A stretch of 64,000 nt of DNA, taken from UBA3537 sp038138145 (lineage in GTDB: Bacteria; Bacteroidota; Bacteroidia; Flavobacteriales; Flavobacteriaceae). A program made the translations under genes and the position numbers. The notes under the pieces are model-generated. The model worked only from the letters and a program-made list of their open reading frames with translations. It had not been told where the DNA came from and made no database searches. The DNA is taken from positions 124,001 through 188,000 of the forward strand of contig JAYQDD010000003.1 of the NCBI GenBank assembly GCA_038138145.1. Reading direction: 5' to 3'. Below are positions 51,604 to 59,927 of this stretch, piece by piece. Within the stretch, counting starts at the first letter, position 1. Every line of letters starts with the position of its first letter.

Positions 51604-52557
51604 ATGAAAATAACAGACCACATAAAACAAGCAAAAGGCGAAACATTGTTCTCTTTTGAAATTATTCCACCAAAAAAAGGAAACAATATTCAAGAACTAT
51701 ACAACAACATTGATCCGCTCATAGAATTTGAACCACCATTTATTGACGTCACTACATCTAGAGAAGAGTATGTCTACATCGATAAAAATGGATTGTTAGA
51801 CCGTAAAATCACTCGAATGCGGCCAGGAACTTTGGGTATTTGTGCGGCGATAAAACACAAATACAACATAGATACAGTCCCTCATGTTTTGTGTGGGGGA
51901 TTTACAAAAGAAGAAACAGAATATCTTCTGGTAGATTGTCATTATTTAGGAATTGATAATGTCATGGCATTACGGGGCGATGCCATGAGTCATCAAAAAT
52001 ATTTTGAACCTACTCGTGGAGGGCATAGCTATGCAAAAGAATTGGTGGATCAGATTCAGAATTTGAATAAAGGAAAATATTTGCACGATGTTTCAGAAGT
52101 AGATCACAAATCAAATTTTTGTATAGGCGTTGCAGGATATCCCGAAAAACACATTGAAGCTCCTTCATTACAAACAGATTTAAAGCGTTTGAAAGAAAAA
52201 GTAGATGCTGGAGCAGATTATGTAGTAACTCAAATGTTTTTTGACAATAAAAAATACTTCGAATTTGTTGCTGCTGCTCGTGCTGAGAAAATTGACGTTC
52301 CTATTATTCCTGGACTCAAACCCATATCTACACTCAAACATCTTCAACTTTTGCCACAAGCATTCAAGGTAGACTTGCCAGAACCGCTTATTGAAGCTGT
52401 TTCGTCTTGTCAAAACAACAAAGCTGTTCGCCAAGTTGGTATTGAGTGGTGTATTGAACAATCCAAAGAACTTTTAGAAGCAAACGTTCCCGTATTGCAC
52501 TATTATTCCATGGGTAAAAGTGATAATATCAAAGCTATTTTTTCTGCCTTAAAGTGA
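51604..52557 (+). CDS. metF: Methylenetetrahydrofolate reductase MetF
   Basis: 317 residues from the ATG at 51604, one base after the metH stop. An earlier ATG at 51550 would overlap metH. FAD-dependent TIM barrel: TLFSFEIIPPKKG, FIDVTTSREEY, VPHVLCGGFTKEE, DNVMALRGDAMSHQ, CIGVAGYPEKHIEA, VTQMFFDNKKYFEF. It makes methyl-tetrahydrofolate for MetH. The position directly after metH fits. Confidence 0.96.
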   Translation: MKITDHIKQAKGETLFSFEIIPPKKGNNIQELYNNIDPLIEFEPPFIDVTTSREEYVYIDKNGLLDRKITRMRPGTLGICAAIKHKYNIDTVPHVLCGGFTKEETEYLLVDCHYLGIDNVMALRGDAMSHQKYFEPTRGGHSYAKELVDQIQNLNKGKYLHDVSEVDHKSNFCIGVAGYPEKHIEAPSLQTDLKRLKEKVDAGADYVVTQMFFDNKKYFEFVAAARAEKIDVPIIPGLKPISTLKHLQLLPQAFKVDLPEPLIEAVSSCQNNKAVRQVGIEWCIEQSKELLEANVPVLHYYSMGKSDNIKAIFSALK

Positions 52558-52564
52558 TGCTACG

Positions 52565-52582
52565 AACTAAATTAATTTAGTT
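52565..52582. terminator. AT-rich 18-base perfect palindrome after metF (weak terminator or operator)
   Basis: AACTAAATTAATTTAGTT, followed by TT. It can fold as a seven-pair stem with a TTAA loop. It lies eight bases after the metF stop. With no G-C-rich core it would be a weak terminator. Confidence 0.35.
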
Positions 52583-52619
52583 TTAACTTAAATTCTCAGA
52601 GCAATATATTTTATATGCG

Positions 52620-52627
52620 TAATTTTG
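52620..52627 (+). promoter_or_regulatory. -7 promoter box of the polyprenyl synthase gene
   Basis: TAATTTTG, fitting TAnnTTTG, ends 16 bases before the TTG start codon at 52644. Confidence 0.55.
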
Positions 52628-52643
52628 CCAAAAATTACAGCAC

Positions 52644-53621
52644 TTGAAAATCATTGAACGCATAAAACAACCCATCAGCTATGAGATGGAACTTTTCGAA
52701 AAAAAGTTTCGCCTTTCGATGTCTAGTAAAGTTGCTTTGCTTAACCGAATCACACATTACATTGTCAATCGAAAAGGAAAACAAATGCGTCCAATGTTTG
52801 TTTTTCTTACTGCAAAAATGGTGTCCAATGGTCAAATCAATGAACGTACCTTTCGTGGGGCCTCTGTTATAGAATTGATACATACCGCAACTTTGGTGCA
52901 CGACGATGTGGTAGACGATAGTAACCATCGCCGTGGTTTTTTTTCCATAAATGCCTTATGGAAAAATAAAATTGCAGTATTGGTCGGCGATTTCCTCTTG
53001 TCCAAAGGATTACTTTTTTGTATTGATAATAATGATTTTGATTTACTTAAAATAATTTCTGTTGCTGTTCGTGAAATGAGTGAGGGGGAGTTACTTCAAA
53101 TAGAAAAAGCACGAAAATTGGACATCACCGAAGAGGTGTATTACGAAATTATTCGTCAAAAAACAGCCACCCTTATTGCGGCATGTTGTAGTCTTGGTGC
53201 TGCCTCAGTCAAACCGCACTCAAATGAGGTTGAAACCATGAGAAAATTTGGCGAACTTATAGGGATGGCCTTTCAAATCAAAGACGATTTATTTGACTAC
53301 GGTAATGAAAAAATTGGAAAACCCACAGGAATAGATATCAAAGAACAAAAAATGACACTTCCTTTGATTTATGTGCTAAATAATTCTTCAAAAAAAGAGC
53401 AGGATTGGCTCATCAATTCCATCAAAAATCACAACAAAAATGCAAAACGCGTAAAAGAAGTTATTGCCTTCGTGAAGAAAAAAGGCGGATTAGATTACGC
53501 CGTTTCAAAGATGAAACAATTTCAAAAAGAAGCCCTTGAGCTCATTGAAACTTATCCGAAATCAGAATACAAAGACGCCCTTATTTTGATGGTTAACTAT
53601 GTTATTGACCGCAATAAATAG
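52644..53621 (+). CDS. Polyprenyl diphosphate synthase (octaprenyl type), TTG start
   Basis: 325 residues from a TTG (MKIIERIKQPISYEMELFEKKF), which matches family N-termini; the first ATG is 13 codons in. First aspartate-rich motif HDDVVDDSNHRRG (about 92), second KDDLFDYG (about 213). It builds the long isoprenoid side chain, in this phylum probably for menaquinone. It follows the metF gene but has its own promoter box. Confidence 0.93.
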   Translation: MKIIERIKQPISYEMELFEKKFRLSMSSKVALLNRITHYIVNRKGKQMRPMFVFLTAKMVSNGQINERTFRGASVIELIHTATLVHDDVVDDSNHRRGFFSINALWKNKIAVLVGDFLLSKGLLFCIDNNDFDLLKIISVAVREMSEGELLQIEKARKLDITEEVYYEIIRQKTATLIAACCSLGAASVKPHSNEVETMRKFGELIGMAFQIKDDLFDYGNEKIGKPTGIDIKEQKMTLPLIYVLNNSSKKEQDWLINSIKNHNKNAKRVKEVIAFVKKKGGLDYAVSKMKQFQKEALELIETYPKSEYKDALILMVNYVIDRNK

Positions 53622-53720
53622 TATTACAACCTAAGGCAAACGTATTTTTTCTTTTTACTTGTGAAGATTTTATATCTTTACAATTCGACAAATTTTTATT
53701 CATTAAATAAGTCCATTTAA

Positions 53721-55676
53721 TTGATAGCAAAAACAACCATAGATCAAGTGTTCGATAGAGCTCGTGTAGAGGAGGTCATTGGGGATTTCGTACAATTAAA
53801 AAAAGCGGGAAGTAATTTCAAGGGGCTTAGTCCTTTTAGCGAAGAGCGTACACCCAGTTTTATGGTTTCTCCAGTAAAACAAATTTGGAAAGATTTTTCT
53901 ACAGGTAAAGGCGGAACAGTGGTTTCTTTCTTAATGGAACACGAGCATTTTACCTATCCTGAAGCCATTAAATATTTGGCCAAAAAATACAACATTGAAA
54001 TTGAAGAAACCGTCCAGTCTGATGCCGAAAAAGAAGCTGCAGGTGAACGAGAAAGCATGTACTTGGTGAGTGCATATGCCAATACGTATTTTCAAAACAT
54101 ACTGCACAAAACCGATGCAGGAAAAGCCATTGGTTTAAGTTATTTTAAGGAACGTGGGTTTACAGATGATACCATCAAAAAATTCCAATTAGGATATTCT
54201 ACAGATGAGTGGAGTGGACTCACCGATGCGGCTGTAAAGAAGGGATATCAACTAAAATATTTAGAAAAAACAGGGCTAACAATTGTCAAAGAAGAAAAAC
54301 AATTTGATCGATTCAAGGGCCGAGTGATGTTTCCTATACACAGCATGTCTGGGCGCGTTTTGGGATTTGGGGGACGTATTTTGGCGAAAAATGAAAAAGC
54401 AGCCAAATATCTAAATTCTCCTGAAAGTGATATTTACCACAAAAGCAAAGTGCTTTATGGGATTTATTATGCCAAACAAGCCATTGCCAAAGAAGATAAT
54501 TGCTATTTGGTTGAGGGCTATACTGATGTGATTCAATTTCATCAAACAGGCATCAAAAATGTAGTGTCTTCTTCGGGAACTGCTTTAACTTCAGATCAAA
54601 TTCGCCTAATCAATCGTCTAACCAAAAACATTACCGTACTTTTTGATGGCGATGCGGCTGGGATTCGTGCCTCACTTCGTGGTATCGATTTGATTTTGGA
54701 GCAAGGGATGAATGTAAAAGTCTGTACATTTCCAGAGGGTGAGGACCCCGATAGTTTTGCCAAACAGAACACACTTGAAGAACTGCAAAAGTATTTAAAA
54801 GAAAATGCAAAAGACTTTATTGCCTACAAAGCTTCGTTGCTTATGGAGGAAGCAAACAACGACCCCATTGCTAAGGCAGAGTTGATTCGTGATATGGTGA
54901 CCAGCATCTCCAAAATCAACGATCAAATCAAACAAGAACTTTACATTCGCGAATGTGCCAGAATTATGGACATCAGCGAGGAAGTTCTCTTTAGTACATT
55001 GGCGCAAATGAGTAAAAAAGCGCAATTAGATGCCACTAAAACTGCACAAAAGCAAAAGAAAGCGTTTGACGTTGTAAAAGCGACAACACCTGCCAAAAAG
55101 GTCGATGTTCAATATGAATTAGAACAAAAAATCATCGAAATTTTGTTGTTGTATGGTAGCCGATCTGAAGATTTTGAAGATTTAATTTTAAAAGAGAATG
55201 AAGATGGTGATTTGGTTCTTGAACCCGTGATTCATAAAGCAAAAGTTTTTGAAAAAATTTACTTGGACCTACAAGAAGATGAAATGCAATTTGGGAATGA
55301 AAACTTTAAAATTATTTATTACCTGATTATTGATTATTTGAATCAAAATGAAACGTTCAGTATAGAAAATTTCATGCATGAACTCGATCCAAAGTTGATT
55401 CCTTTCGTTTCTGATATCTTGATGAATGACGAGCGGTATAGACTACACAATTGGGAAAAAAATAATATTTTTCCAAAACGAAAGGATTTCAATGTAGCGC
55501 AATTGGTCAGTGAAACTATATTGAATTTACGTTGTTTTTTAATCGATCAAAAAGTGAATGAGTTTAGGGCAACTACTCACGAAAATTCATCGGATCATAC
55601 TAGTATTTTGGAAGACGTCTTGAATTATTCTAACCTCAAAAGGTTACTTTCAAGAAAACTCGACAGAGTGCTTTAG
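53721..55676 (+). CDS. dnaG: DNA primase DnaG with degenerate zinc-binding domain, TTG start
   Basis: 651 residues. The start is a TTG immediately after an in-frame TAA at 53718, so no upstream start is possible. N-terminal primase zinc-domain fold (about 1-100): where other DnaG proteins have CPFH and CxxC, this has SPFS (S37, S40) and DFST (D58, T61), an ungapped match around TPSF, so all four zinc ligands are gone. RNA polymerase core (about 125-345) keeps the TOPRIM motifs EGYTDVIQFHQ and DGDAAGIRAS. The C-terminal part (about 440-651) is the helicase-binding type. It primes lagging-strand synthesis. It overlaps the convergent regulator gene by four bases. Confidence 0.94.
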   Translation: MIAKTTIDQVFDRARVEEVIGDFVQLKKAGSNFKGLSPFSEERTPSFMVSPVKQIWKDFSTGKGGTVVSFLMEHEHFTYPEAIKYLAKKYNIEIEETVQSDAEKEAAGERESMYLVSAYANTYFQNILHKTDAGKAIGLSYFKERGFTDDTIKKFQLGYSTDEWSGLTDAAVKKGYQLKYLEKTGLTIVKEEKQFDRFKGRVMFPIHSMSGRVLGFGGRILAKNEKAAKYLNSPESDIYHKSKVLYGIYYAKQAIAKEDNCYLVEGYTDVIQFHQTGIKNVVSSSGTALTSDQIRLINRLTKNITVLFDGDAAGIRASLRGIDLILEQGMNVKVCTFPEGEDPDSFAKQNTLEELQKYLKENAKDFIAYKASLLMEEANNDPIAKAELIRDMVTSISKINDQIKQELYIRECARIMDISEEVLFSTLAQMSKKAQLDATKTAQKQKKAFDVVKATTPAKKVDVQYELEQKIIEILLLYGSRSEDFEDLILKENEDGDLVLEPVIHKAKVFEKIYLDLQEDEMQFGNENFKIIYYLIIDYLNQNETFSIENFMHELDPKLIPFVSDILMNDERYRLHNWEKNNIFPKRKDFNVAQLVSETILNLRCFLIDQKVNEFRATTHENSSDHTSILEDVLNYSNLKRLLSRKLDRVL

Positions 55677-56293
55677 TATTTTTGTCGACCTAAATCAATT
55701 AAAGAAATTAAATTGGTTACATTTAATTTTTTCATTAGTCGAGACTTATAGGTGCTCACTGTTTTTGGGTTGATGTTTAGTTCTTTTGCGATTTCATTGT
55801 TTTTCTTTCCATTGCAAATCAGCTTCAAAACTTCAATTTCACGAACAGAAAGCTTTTGATACAAATCTGTATCGTTTTGATTTTTAGCAAAAGTTAGTTT
55901 CTGCGCCATGGTATTTGTAACGTACATTCCCCCTTTATATACTTTTAAGATGGCTTTTTTGATGGTGTTTGTTGTTGCTGATTTTGATAAAAACCCTGAT
56001 GCACCAGCCCTTATTCCACTTGTTGCATAAATATTTTCTGGCTGAGCAGTAAAAATTATCACTCGAACATTGTTATAATTTTTTTTAATGGTTCTTAAAA
56101 TCGTGATTCCATTTTTGTCGGGCAAATCCATGGACATCAATACAAGGTCTACATTTCCTTTTTTTAAGTAATTGATGAGTTGCTTAGCCGTATTGGCCGT
56201 ACTCACAATTTTGATATCGTTGGAGTTTTCAAAAAGCATTCGGATTCCATAATTTACAATCGGTTGATGATCTGCTATAAGAACCCTTATCAT
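55673..56293 (-). CDS. LuxR-type response regulator with degenerate receiver
   Basis: 206 residues. Receiver domain (about 1-120) plus LuxR/NarL HTH (about 145-205; LSVREIEVLKLICNGKKNNEIAKEL). The receiver lacks key residues: the usual DD pair reads DH (D8, H9), and the phosphoacceptor position in VLMSMDLPD is Ser54 instead of Asp. Thr82 and Lys104 are kept. It is therefore probably phosphorylation-independent. There is no histidine kinase nearby. It lies three bases downstream of nadE, and its stop interlocks with the dnaG stop. Confidence 0.92.
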   Translation of the reverse strand: MIRVLIADHQPIVNYGIRMLFENSNDIKIVSTANTAKQLINYLKKGNVDLVLMSMDLPDKNGITILRTIKKNYNNVRVIIFTAQPENIYATSGIRAGASGFLSKSATTNTIKKAILKVYKGGMYVTNTMAQKLTFAKNQNDTDLYQKLSVREIEVLKLICNGKKNNEIAKELNINPKTVSTYKSRLMKKLNVTNLISLIDLGRQKY

Positions 56294-56296
56294 GAC

Positions 56297-57088
56297 TTAT
56301 TGTTTCAAAGTTTCTGGAATCATACACACTGGAATTGGATTCATTTTGTGTGCATTGGCGGTATTGAATCGGTTAAAAATTGCAAAAACTTCTTTGTTTC
56401 TACCTTCAAAATCGTTCTCATTTTTGCCTTCATTTTTCATGTTCATGGCCCACTCTAATTCGTCATATGTTGCGCCAATCTGCGCCTCATCAGTACGTGC
56501 ATCACCAAACAAACCATCGCTTGGCGCTGCCTCCATAATGCTTTTAGGAACTTTTAGCCTTGCGCCTAAAGCATAAACTTCGGATTTTAATAAATCGGCA
56601 ATTGGACTCAAATCTACACCACCATCACCATATTTTGTATAAAAACCAACCCCGAAATCTTCAACTTTATTTCCTGTACCTGCTACTAGATATCCGTTCA
56701 ATCCAGCGTAATAATATAAGGTGGTCATACGCAGGCGGGCACGGGTGTTGGCAAGTGCCATATCAACTGTTTTTTGATCCTTAATGGTGTCCACTTCAGC
56801 TTTTAACGATTCGAATACGGGGGTTAAATCTACTCGTGTAGAACGTACATTGGAAAAGTTATTTTTTAAAAAATGGATGTGTTCTTGAGCGCGGCTGACA
56901 TGGTTTTCGTTTTGATGTATGGGCATTTCCAAACACAATACCTCCAAGCCAGTATGCGCACATAGCGTTGAGGTTACGGCTGAATCAACACCCCCAGAAA
57001 CACCAACCACAAATCCTTTAATTCCAGCCTTATCAGCATAGTTTTTTAACCAATCTGTAATGTGCTTCACGACGGCGTTTGTCTTCAT
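56297..57088 (-). CDS. nadE: NAD synthase NadE (ammonia-type)
   Basis: 263 residues. N-type PP-loop GVSGGVDSAVTS (about 28-39), then ALANTRARLRMTTLYYYAG, VAGTGNKVEDFGVGFYTKYGDGG and PIADLLKSEVYALGARL. It makes NAD from deamido-NAD and ATP. No N-terminal glutaminase (nitrilase) domain is present, so it would use free ammonia. It is divergent from gldB (218 bases apart) and probably co-transcribed with the regulator gene. Confidence 0.95.
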   Translation of the reverse strand: MKTNAVVKHITDWLKNYADKAGIKGFVVGVSGGVDSAVTSTLCAHTGLEVLCLEMPIHQNENHVSRAQEHIHFLKNNFSNVRSTRVDLTPVFESLKAEVDTIKDQKTVDMALANTRARLRMTTLYYYAGLNGYLVAGTGNKVEDFGVGFYTKYGDGGVDLSPIADLLKSEVYALGARLKVPKSIMEAAPSDGLFGDARTDEAQIGATYDELEWAMNMKNEGKNENDFEGRNKEVFAIFNRFNTANAHKMNPIPVCMIPETLKQ

Positions 57089-57275
57089 CTATTTTGTTAT
57101 AATTTATGGATGATGTACAAAAATAAACTATTCCATTCATCTTTGAAACAATTTGACTCAGATTAGCAAAAATTTAAAATTCAATTAACATTTTGATTTG
57201 TATGGGGTGCTACGTTTTTTTGTCTTAACCCTTTTCATTTTGATGCTCTAAGTGTTCCATTAGCATGATATTAAT

Positions 57276-57283
57276 TACCTTTG
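57276..57283 (+). promoter_or_regulatory. -7 promoter box of gldB
   Basis: TACCTTTG fits TAnnTTTG and ends 23 bases before the ATG at 57307. An earlier in-frame ATG at 57265 lies upstream of this box, so it is unlikely to be the start. Confidence 0.55.
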
Positions 57284-57306
57284 TACAAGAATTTTCAAAA
57301 AGAAAA

Positions 57307-58293
57307 ATGGTTTTTAAATATCGTTTGTATTCAAAACATTGTATTGTTCTTAGCACCCTTATTCTGGGGCTTTTAATATCATGTGATAGAAAATCAAAGC
57401 TTGAAAAAGAAATTGAAGCCCTTCCGATGGAATTAAAAGTAGAACGATTTGATCAAGCTTTTATGAAAATCACTAAAGAAACACTCCCATATTATAAAAA
57501 GCCTTATCCTTTTTTGTTTCCAGAACACATTTCTGATTCTGTATTATTGGAACGCACAAAGGACCCCATTCAAAAGTTGATTCAAAAATCAGTGGATAGC
57601 GTATTTTCAGATTTTGAACCTACAGAAGCAGACATAAAGGCGCTGTTCAAACACATTAAATATTACAATCCTTCATTTAAGAAACCACGTGTCATCACGG
57701 TTTTTTCAGATGTAGATTACCGTAATAAAGTCATAGTTACCGATTCTATTGTGCTCATTGGAATTGATAATTATTTGGGTGCTGATCACGAATTTTATGC
57801 TAGTTTTTACAAATACATCAGAAAAAATTTAAAGAAAGATCAGATTGTAATGGATCTTGCGGATGCTTATGCATCTCGTTTTTTGAATCAACCAAGGCGT
57901 TATACCTTTTTGGAAGAATTGATTTATCAGGGCAAAAAACTATACTTAAAAGATCTTTGGATACCAACCGCTGAAGATACTACAAAAATAGGGTACACTT
58001 CTGATGAACTTTTATGGACTCAAGAGAACGAATTTTACATTTGGCAGTATTTTGTGGAAAACGAATTGTTGTACAGTACCGATGATAAACTTGTTGGACG
58101 TTTTATTGCACAAGCCCCTTTTTCGCGTTTCAATTTGGAACTCGATAGCGAATCGCCAGGTGCAATAGGACAATACATCGGTTGGCAAATCGTTCGTTCG
58201 TATATGGAAAATAACCCCACATCGCTCCTACAAATGCTTCAAATGGATGCACAAACAATTTTTAATAAAGCAAAATACAAACCCAAAAAATAA
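57307..58293 (+). CDS. gldB: Gliding motility lipoprotein GldB
   Basis: 328 residues from the ATG at 57307, decided by the promoter box just upstream and by the lipoprotein signal (LILGLLISCDRKS, Cys26). GldB is required for gliding motility in flavobacteria. The body has the family's IEALPMELKVERFDQAF start, FFVYKY-like cores and the SESPGAIGQYIGWQIVRSYM segment near the C-terminus. Its stop overlaps the gldC ATG by one base. Confidence 0.95.
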   Translation: MVFKYRLYSKHCIVLSTLILGLLISCDRKSKLEKEIEALPMELKVERFDQAFMKITKETLPYYKKPYPFLFPEHISDSVLLERTKDPIQKLIQKSVDSVFSDFEPTEADIKALFKHIKYYNPSFKKPRVITVFSDVDYRNKVIVTDSIVLIGIDNYLGADHEFYASFYKYIRKNLKKDQIVMDLADAYASRFLNQPRRYTFLEELIYQGKKLYLKDLWIPTAEDTTKIGYTSDELLWTQENEFYIWQYFVENELLYSTDDKLVGRFIAQAPFSRFNLELDSESPGAIGQYIGWQIVRSYMENNPTSLLQMLQMDAQTIFNKAKYKPKK

Positions 58294-58631
58294 TGGCTAA
58301 AACACACACTTCAAAAATAGAATTGAATGTAGAATTGGATGAAAATCGCATTCCAGAAAAATTGTCATGGACTGCAGAAGATGGGGGAATTTCCAATGCA
58401 GAAGCTAAGGCCATTTTTCTTTCGGTTTGGGACGCCAAAGCACAAGAATCGTTACGCATCGATTTGTGGACCAAAGACATGCCTGTTGATGAAATGAAAC
58501 TGTTTTTTCATCAAACTTTTGTAGCGATGAGCGATACGTTTATGCGTGCTACACAGGACGAAAAAATGACAGCAACGATGAAAGATTTTTGTGCTTATTT
58601 TGCCGAAAAATTGGACTTAAAGAAAAGCTAA
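58293..58631 (+). CDS. gldC: Gliding motility protein GldC
   Basis: 112 residues, no signal peptide. GldC starts MAKTHTSKIELNVELDENRIPEKLSW and includes SWTAEDGGISNAEAKA and IDLWTKDMPVDEMKLFFHQTF. It accompanies GldB in gliding; mutants show reduced motility in model strains. It overlaps gldB by one base. It is convergent with rodA, 15 bases apart, with no obvious terminator. Confidence 0.95.
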   Translation: MAKTHTSKIELNVELDENRIPEKLSWTAEDGGISNAEAKAIFLSVWDAKAQESLRIDLWTKDMPVDEMKLFFHQTFVAMSDTFMRATQDEKMTATMKDFCAYFAEKLDLKKS

Positions 58632-58646
58632 TTTTAAGCCAGTCCT

Positions 58647-59927
58647 TTACCAAACGTTTAGGCGATTGGCATCTAGTTTTAGAAAAATAAAAATCAAAAT
58701 GGTAAAGGCCAATAGCCCTGACCCTCCGTAACTAAAGAAGGGCAGCGGAATACCAATGGTGGGGATTAGTCCCATAACCATTCCTATATTGATTAAAAAA
58801 TGCACAAAAATAATGGAGGCGACACCATAACCATAGGCCCTGCTGAATTGAGACTTGTGGCGTTCGGCAAGAAATAAAATACGCCCAATCAAAACAACAA
58901 AAAGAACAACAACAACACTACTGCCTAAAAACCCCCATTCTTCGGCAACAGTACTAAAAATATAATCGGTGTGTTGTTCAGGAACAAACTTTCCTTTGGT
59001 TCGCGTTCCTTCTTTAAATCCCTTGCCAGTCAAACCACCTGACCGTATAGCTTTTTCAGATTCATTGAGGTTGTACGAAATATTACGCCTCATGATTCTT
59101 AATTTTTCAGGGTCTTTTTCTAGCCGTAACCAAAGTTCAATTCGATCTTGTTGGTGTTTTTGCAACACGTTATCAAAACTCCATTCGGTTCCAAAACTTA
59201 GACCTGAACACACCATAAGCACCAATAGTGCAGTTGTCATTTTCTTTTTTTTGCGCTTGAACAAAAATTGATAAATCAGGAGAAAGCCCACAACAATACC
59301 TGTTACAAGAAGCGCAGAAAACCTTAGTGTAGCAACAGCAATAATTAAAAGCATAGCGCCAAAAAGAATATATTTTTGAGGAATTCCTTCTCTGTAAAAC
59401 ACAAAAATAAGCCCTGCAAAAACTAGCGTACTCCCTGCGTCATTTTGTAGTAAAATCAAAAGAGCCGGAACAACGACAATCAGTGCGGCTTGTAATTGAT
59501 CCTTTACACTTTTGATATTGGTTTGCAAATCACTTATATATTTGGCTACGGCTAAAGCTGTAGCACATTTTGCAAATTCACTGGGTTGTAAAGTAGCTCC
59601 ACCAATTTCATACCAAGACAAGGCACCATTTACTTTCTTTCCGAAAAGAAAAAGCCCAACAAGTGTCAGTACAGAAAGCAGATAAATTATACTTGCGAAG
59701 CGTTCATAAAATTTGGCGTCAATAGATAAAATCAGTACGATAGAAATGAGCGAAAGACCAATAAATACAGCTTGTTTTCCATAGGGTGTAGACCAATCAA
59801 AATAAGAAATAAATGCCCCATCTGTAGCTGCAGAAACGATATTAAAATAACCAAACAATACAAGCGTCAAGTATATCAGTACGACCAACCAGTCTAATTG
59901 AAAGCTATGTGCACGGTTAAGGTTCAT
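58647..59927 (-). CDS. rodA: Rod-shape peptidoglycan polymerase RodA (SEDS)
   Basis: 426 residues with about ten membrane segments. SEDS family: QNDAGSTLVFAGLIFVFYREG, GLTGKGFKEGTRTKGKFVPEQHTDYIFSTVAEEWG, and PTIGIPLPFFSYGGSGLLA near the C-terminus. RodA polymerises glycan strands in the elongasome with PBP2. Its ATG overlaps the mrdA stop by one base (TAATG). Confidence 0.96.
   Translation of the reverse strand: MNLNRAHSFQLDWLVVLIYLTLVLFGYFNIVSAATDGAFISYFDWSTPYGKQAVFIGLSLISIVLILSIDAKFYERFASIIYLLSVLTLVGLFLFGKKVNGALSWYEIGGATLQPSEFAKCATALAVAKYISDLQTNIKSVKDQLQAALIVVVPALLILLQNDAGSTLVFAGLIFVFYREGIPQKYILFGAMLLIIAVATLRFSALLVTGIVVGFLLIYQFLFKRKKKKMTTALLVLMVCSGLSFGTEWSFDNVLQKHQQDRIELWLRLEKDPEKLRIMRRNISYNLNESEKAIRSGGLTGKGFKEGTRTKGKFVPEQHTDYIFSTVAEEWGFLGSSVVVVLFVVLIGRILFLAERHKSQFSRAYGYGVASIIFVHFLINIGMVMGLIPTIGIPLPFFSYGGSGLLAFTILIFIFLKLDANRLNVW

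Noticed and set aside
55631..55646. TAACCT-CAAA-AGGTTA hairpin near the end of dnaG
   Set aside because: It lies within the coding sequence and lacks a proper T-run; a terminator there would cut off the last codons of dnaG.
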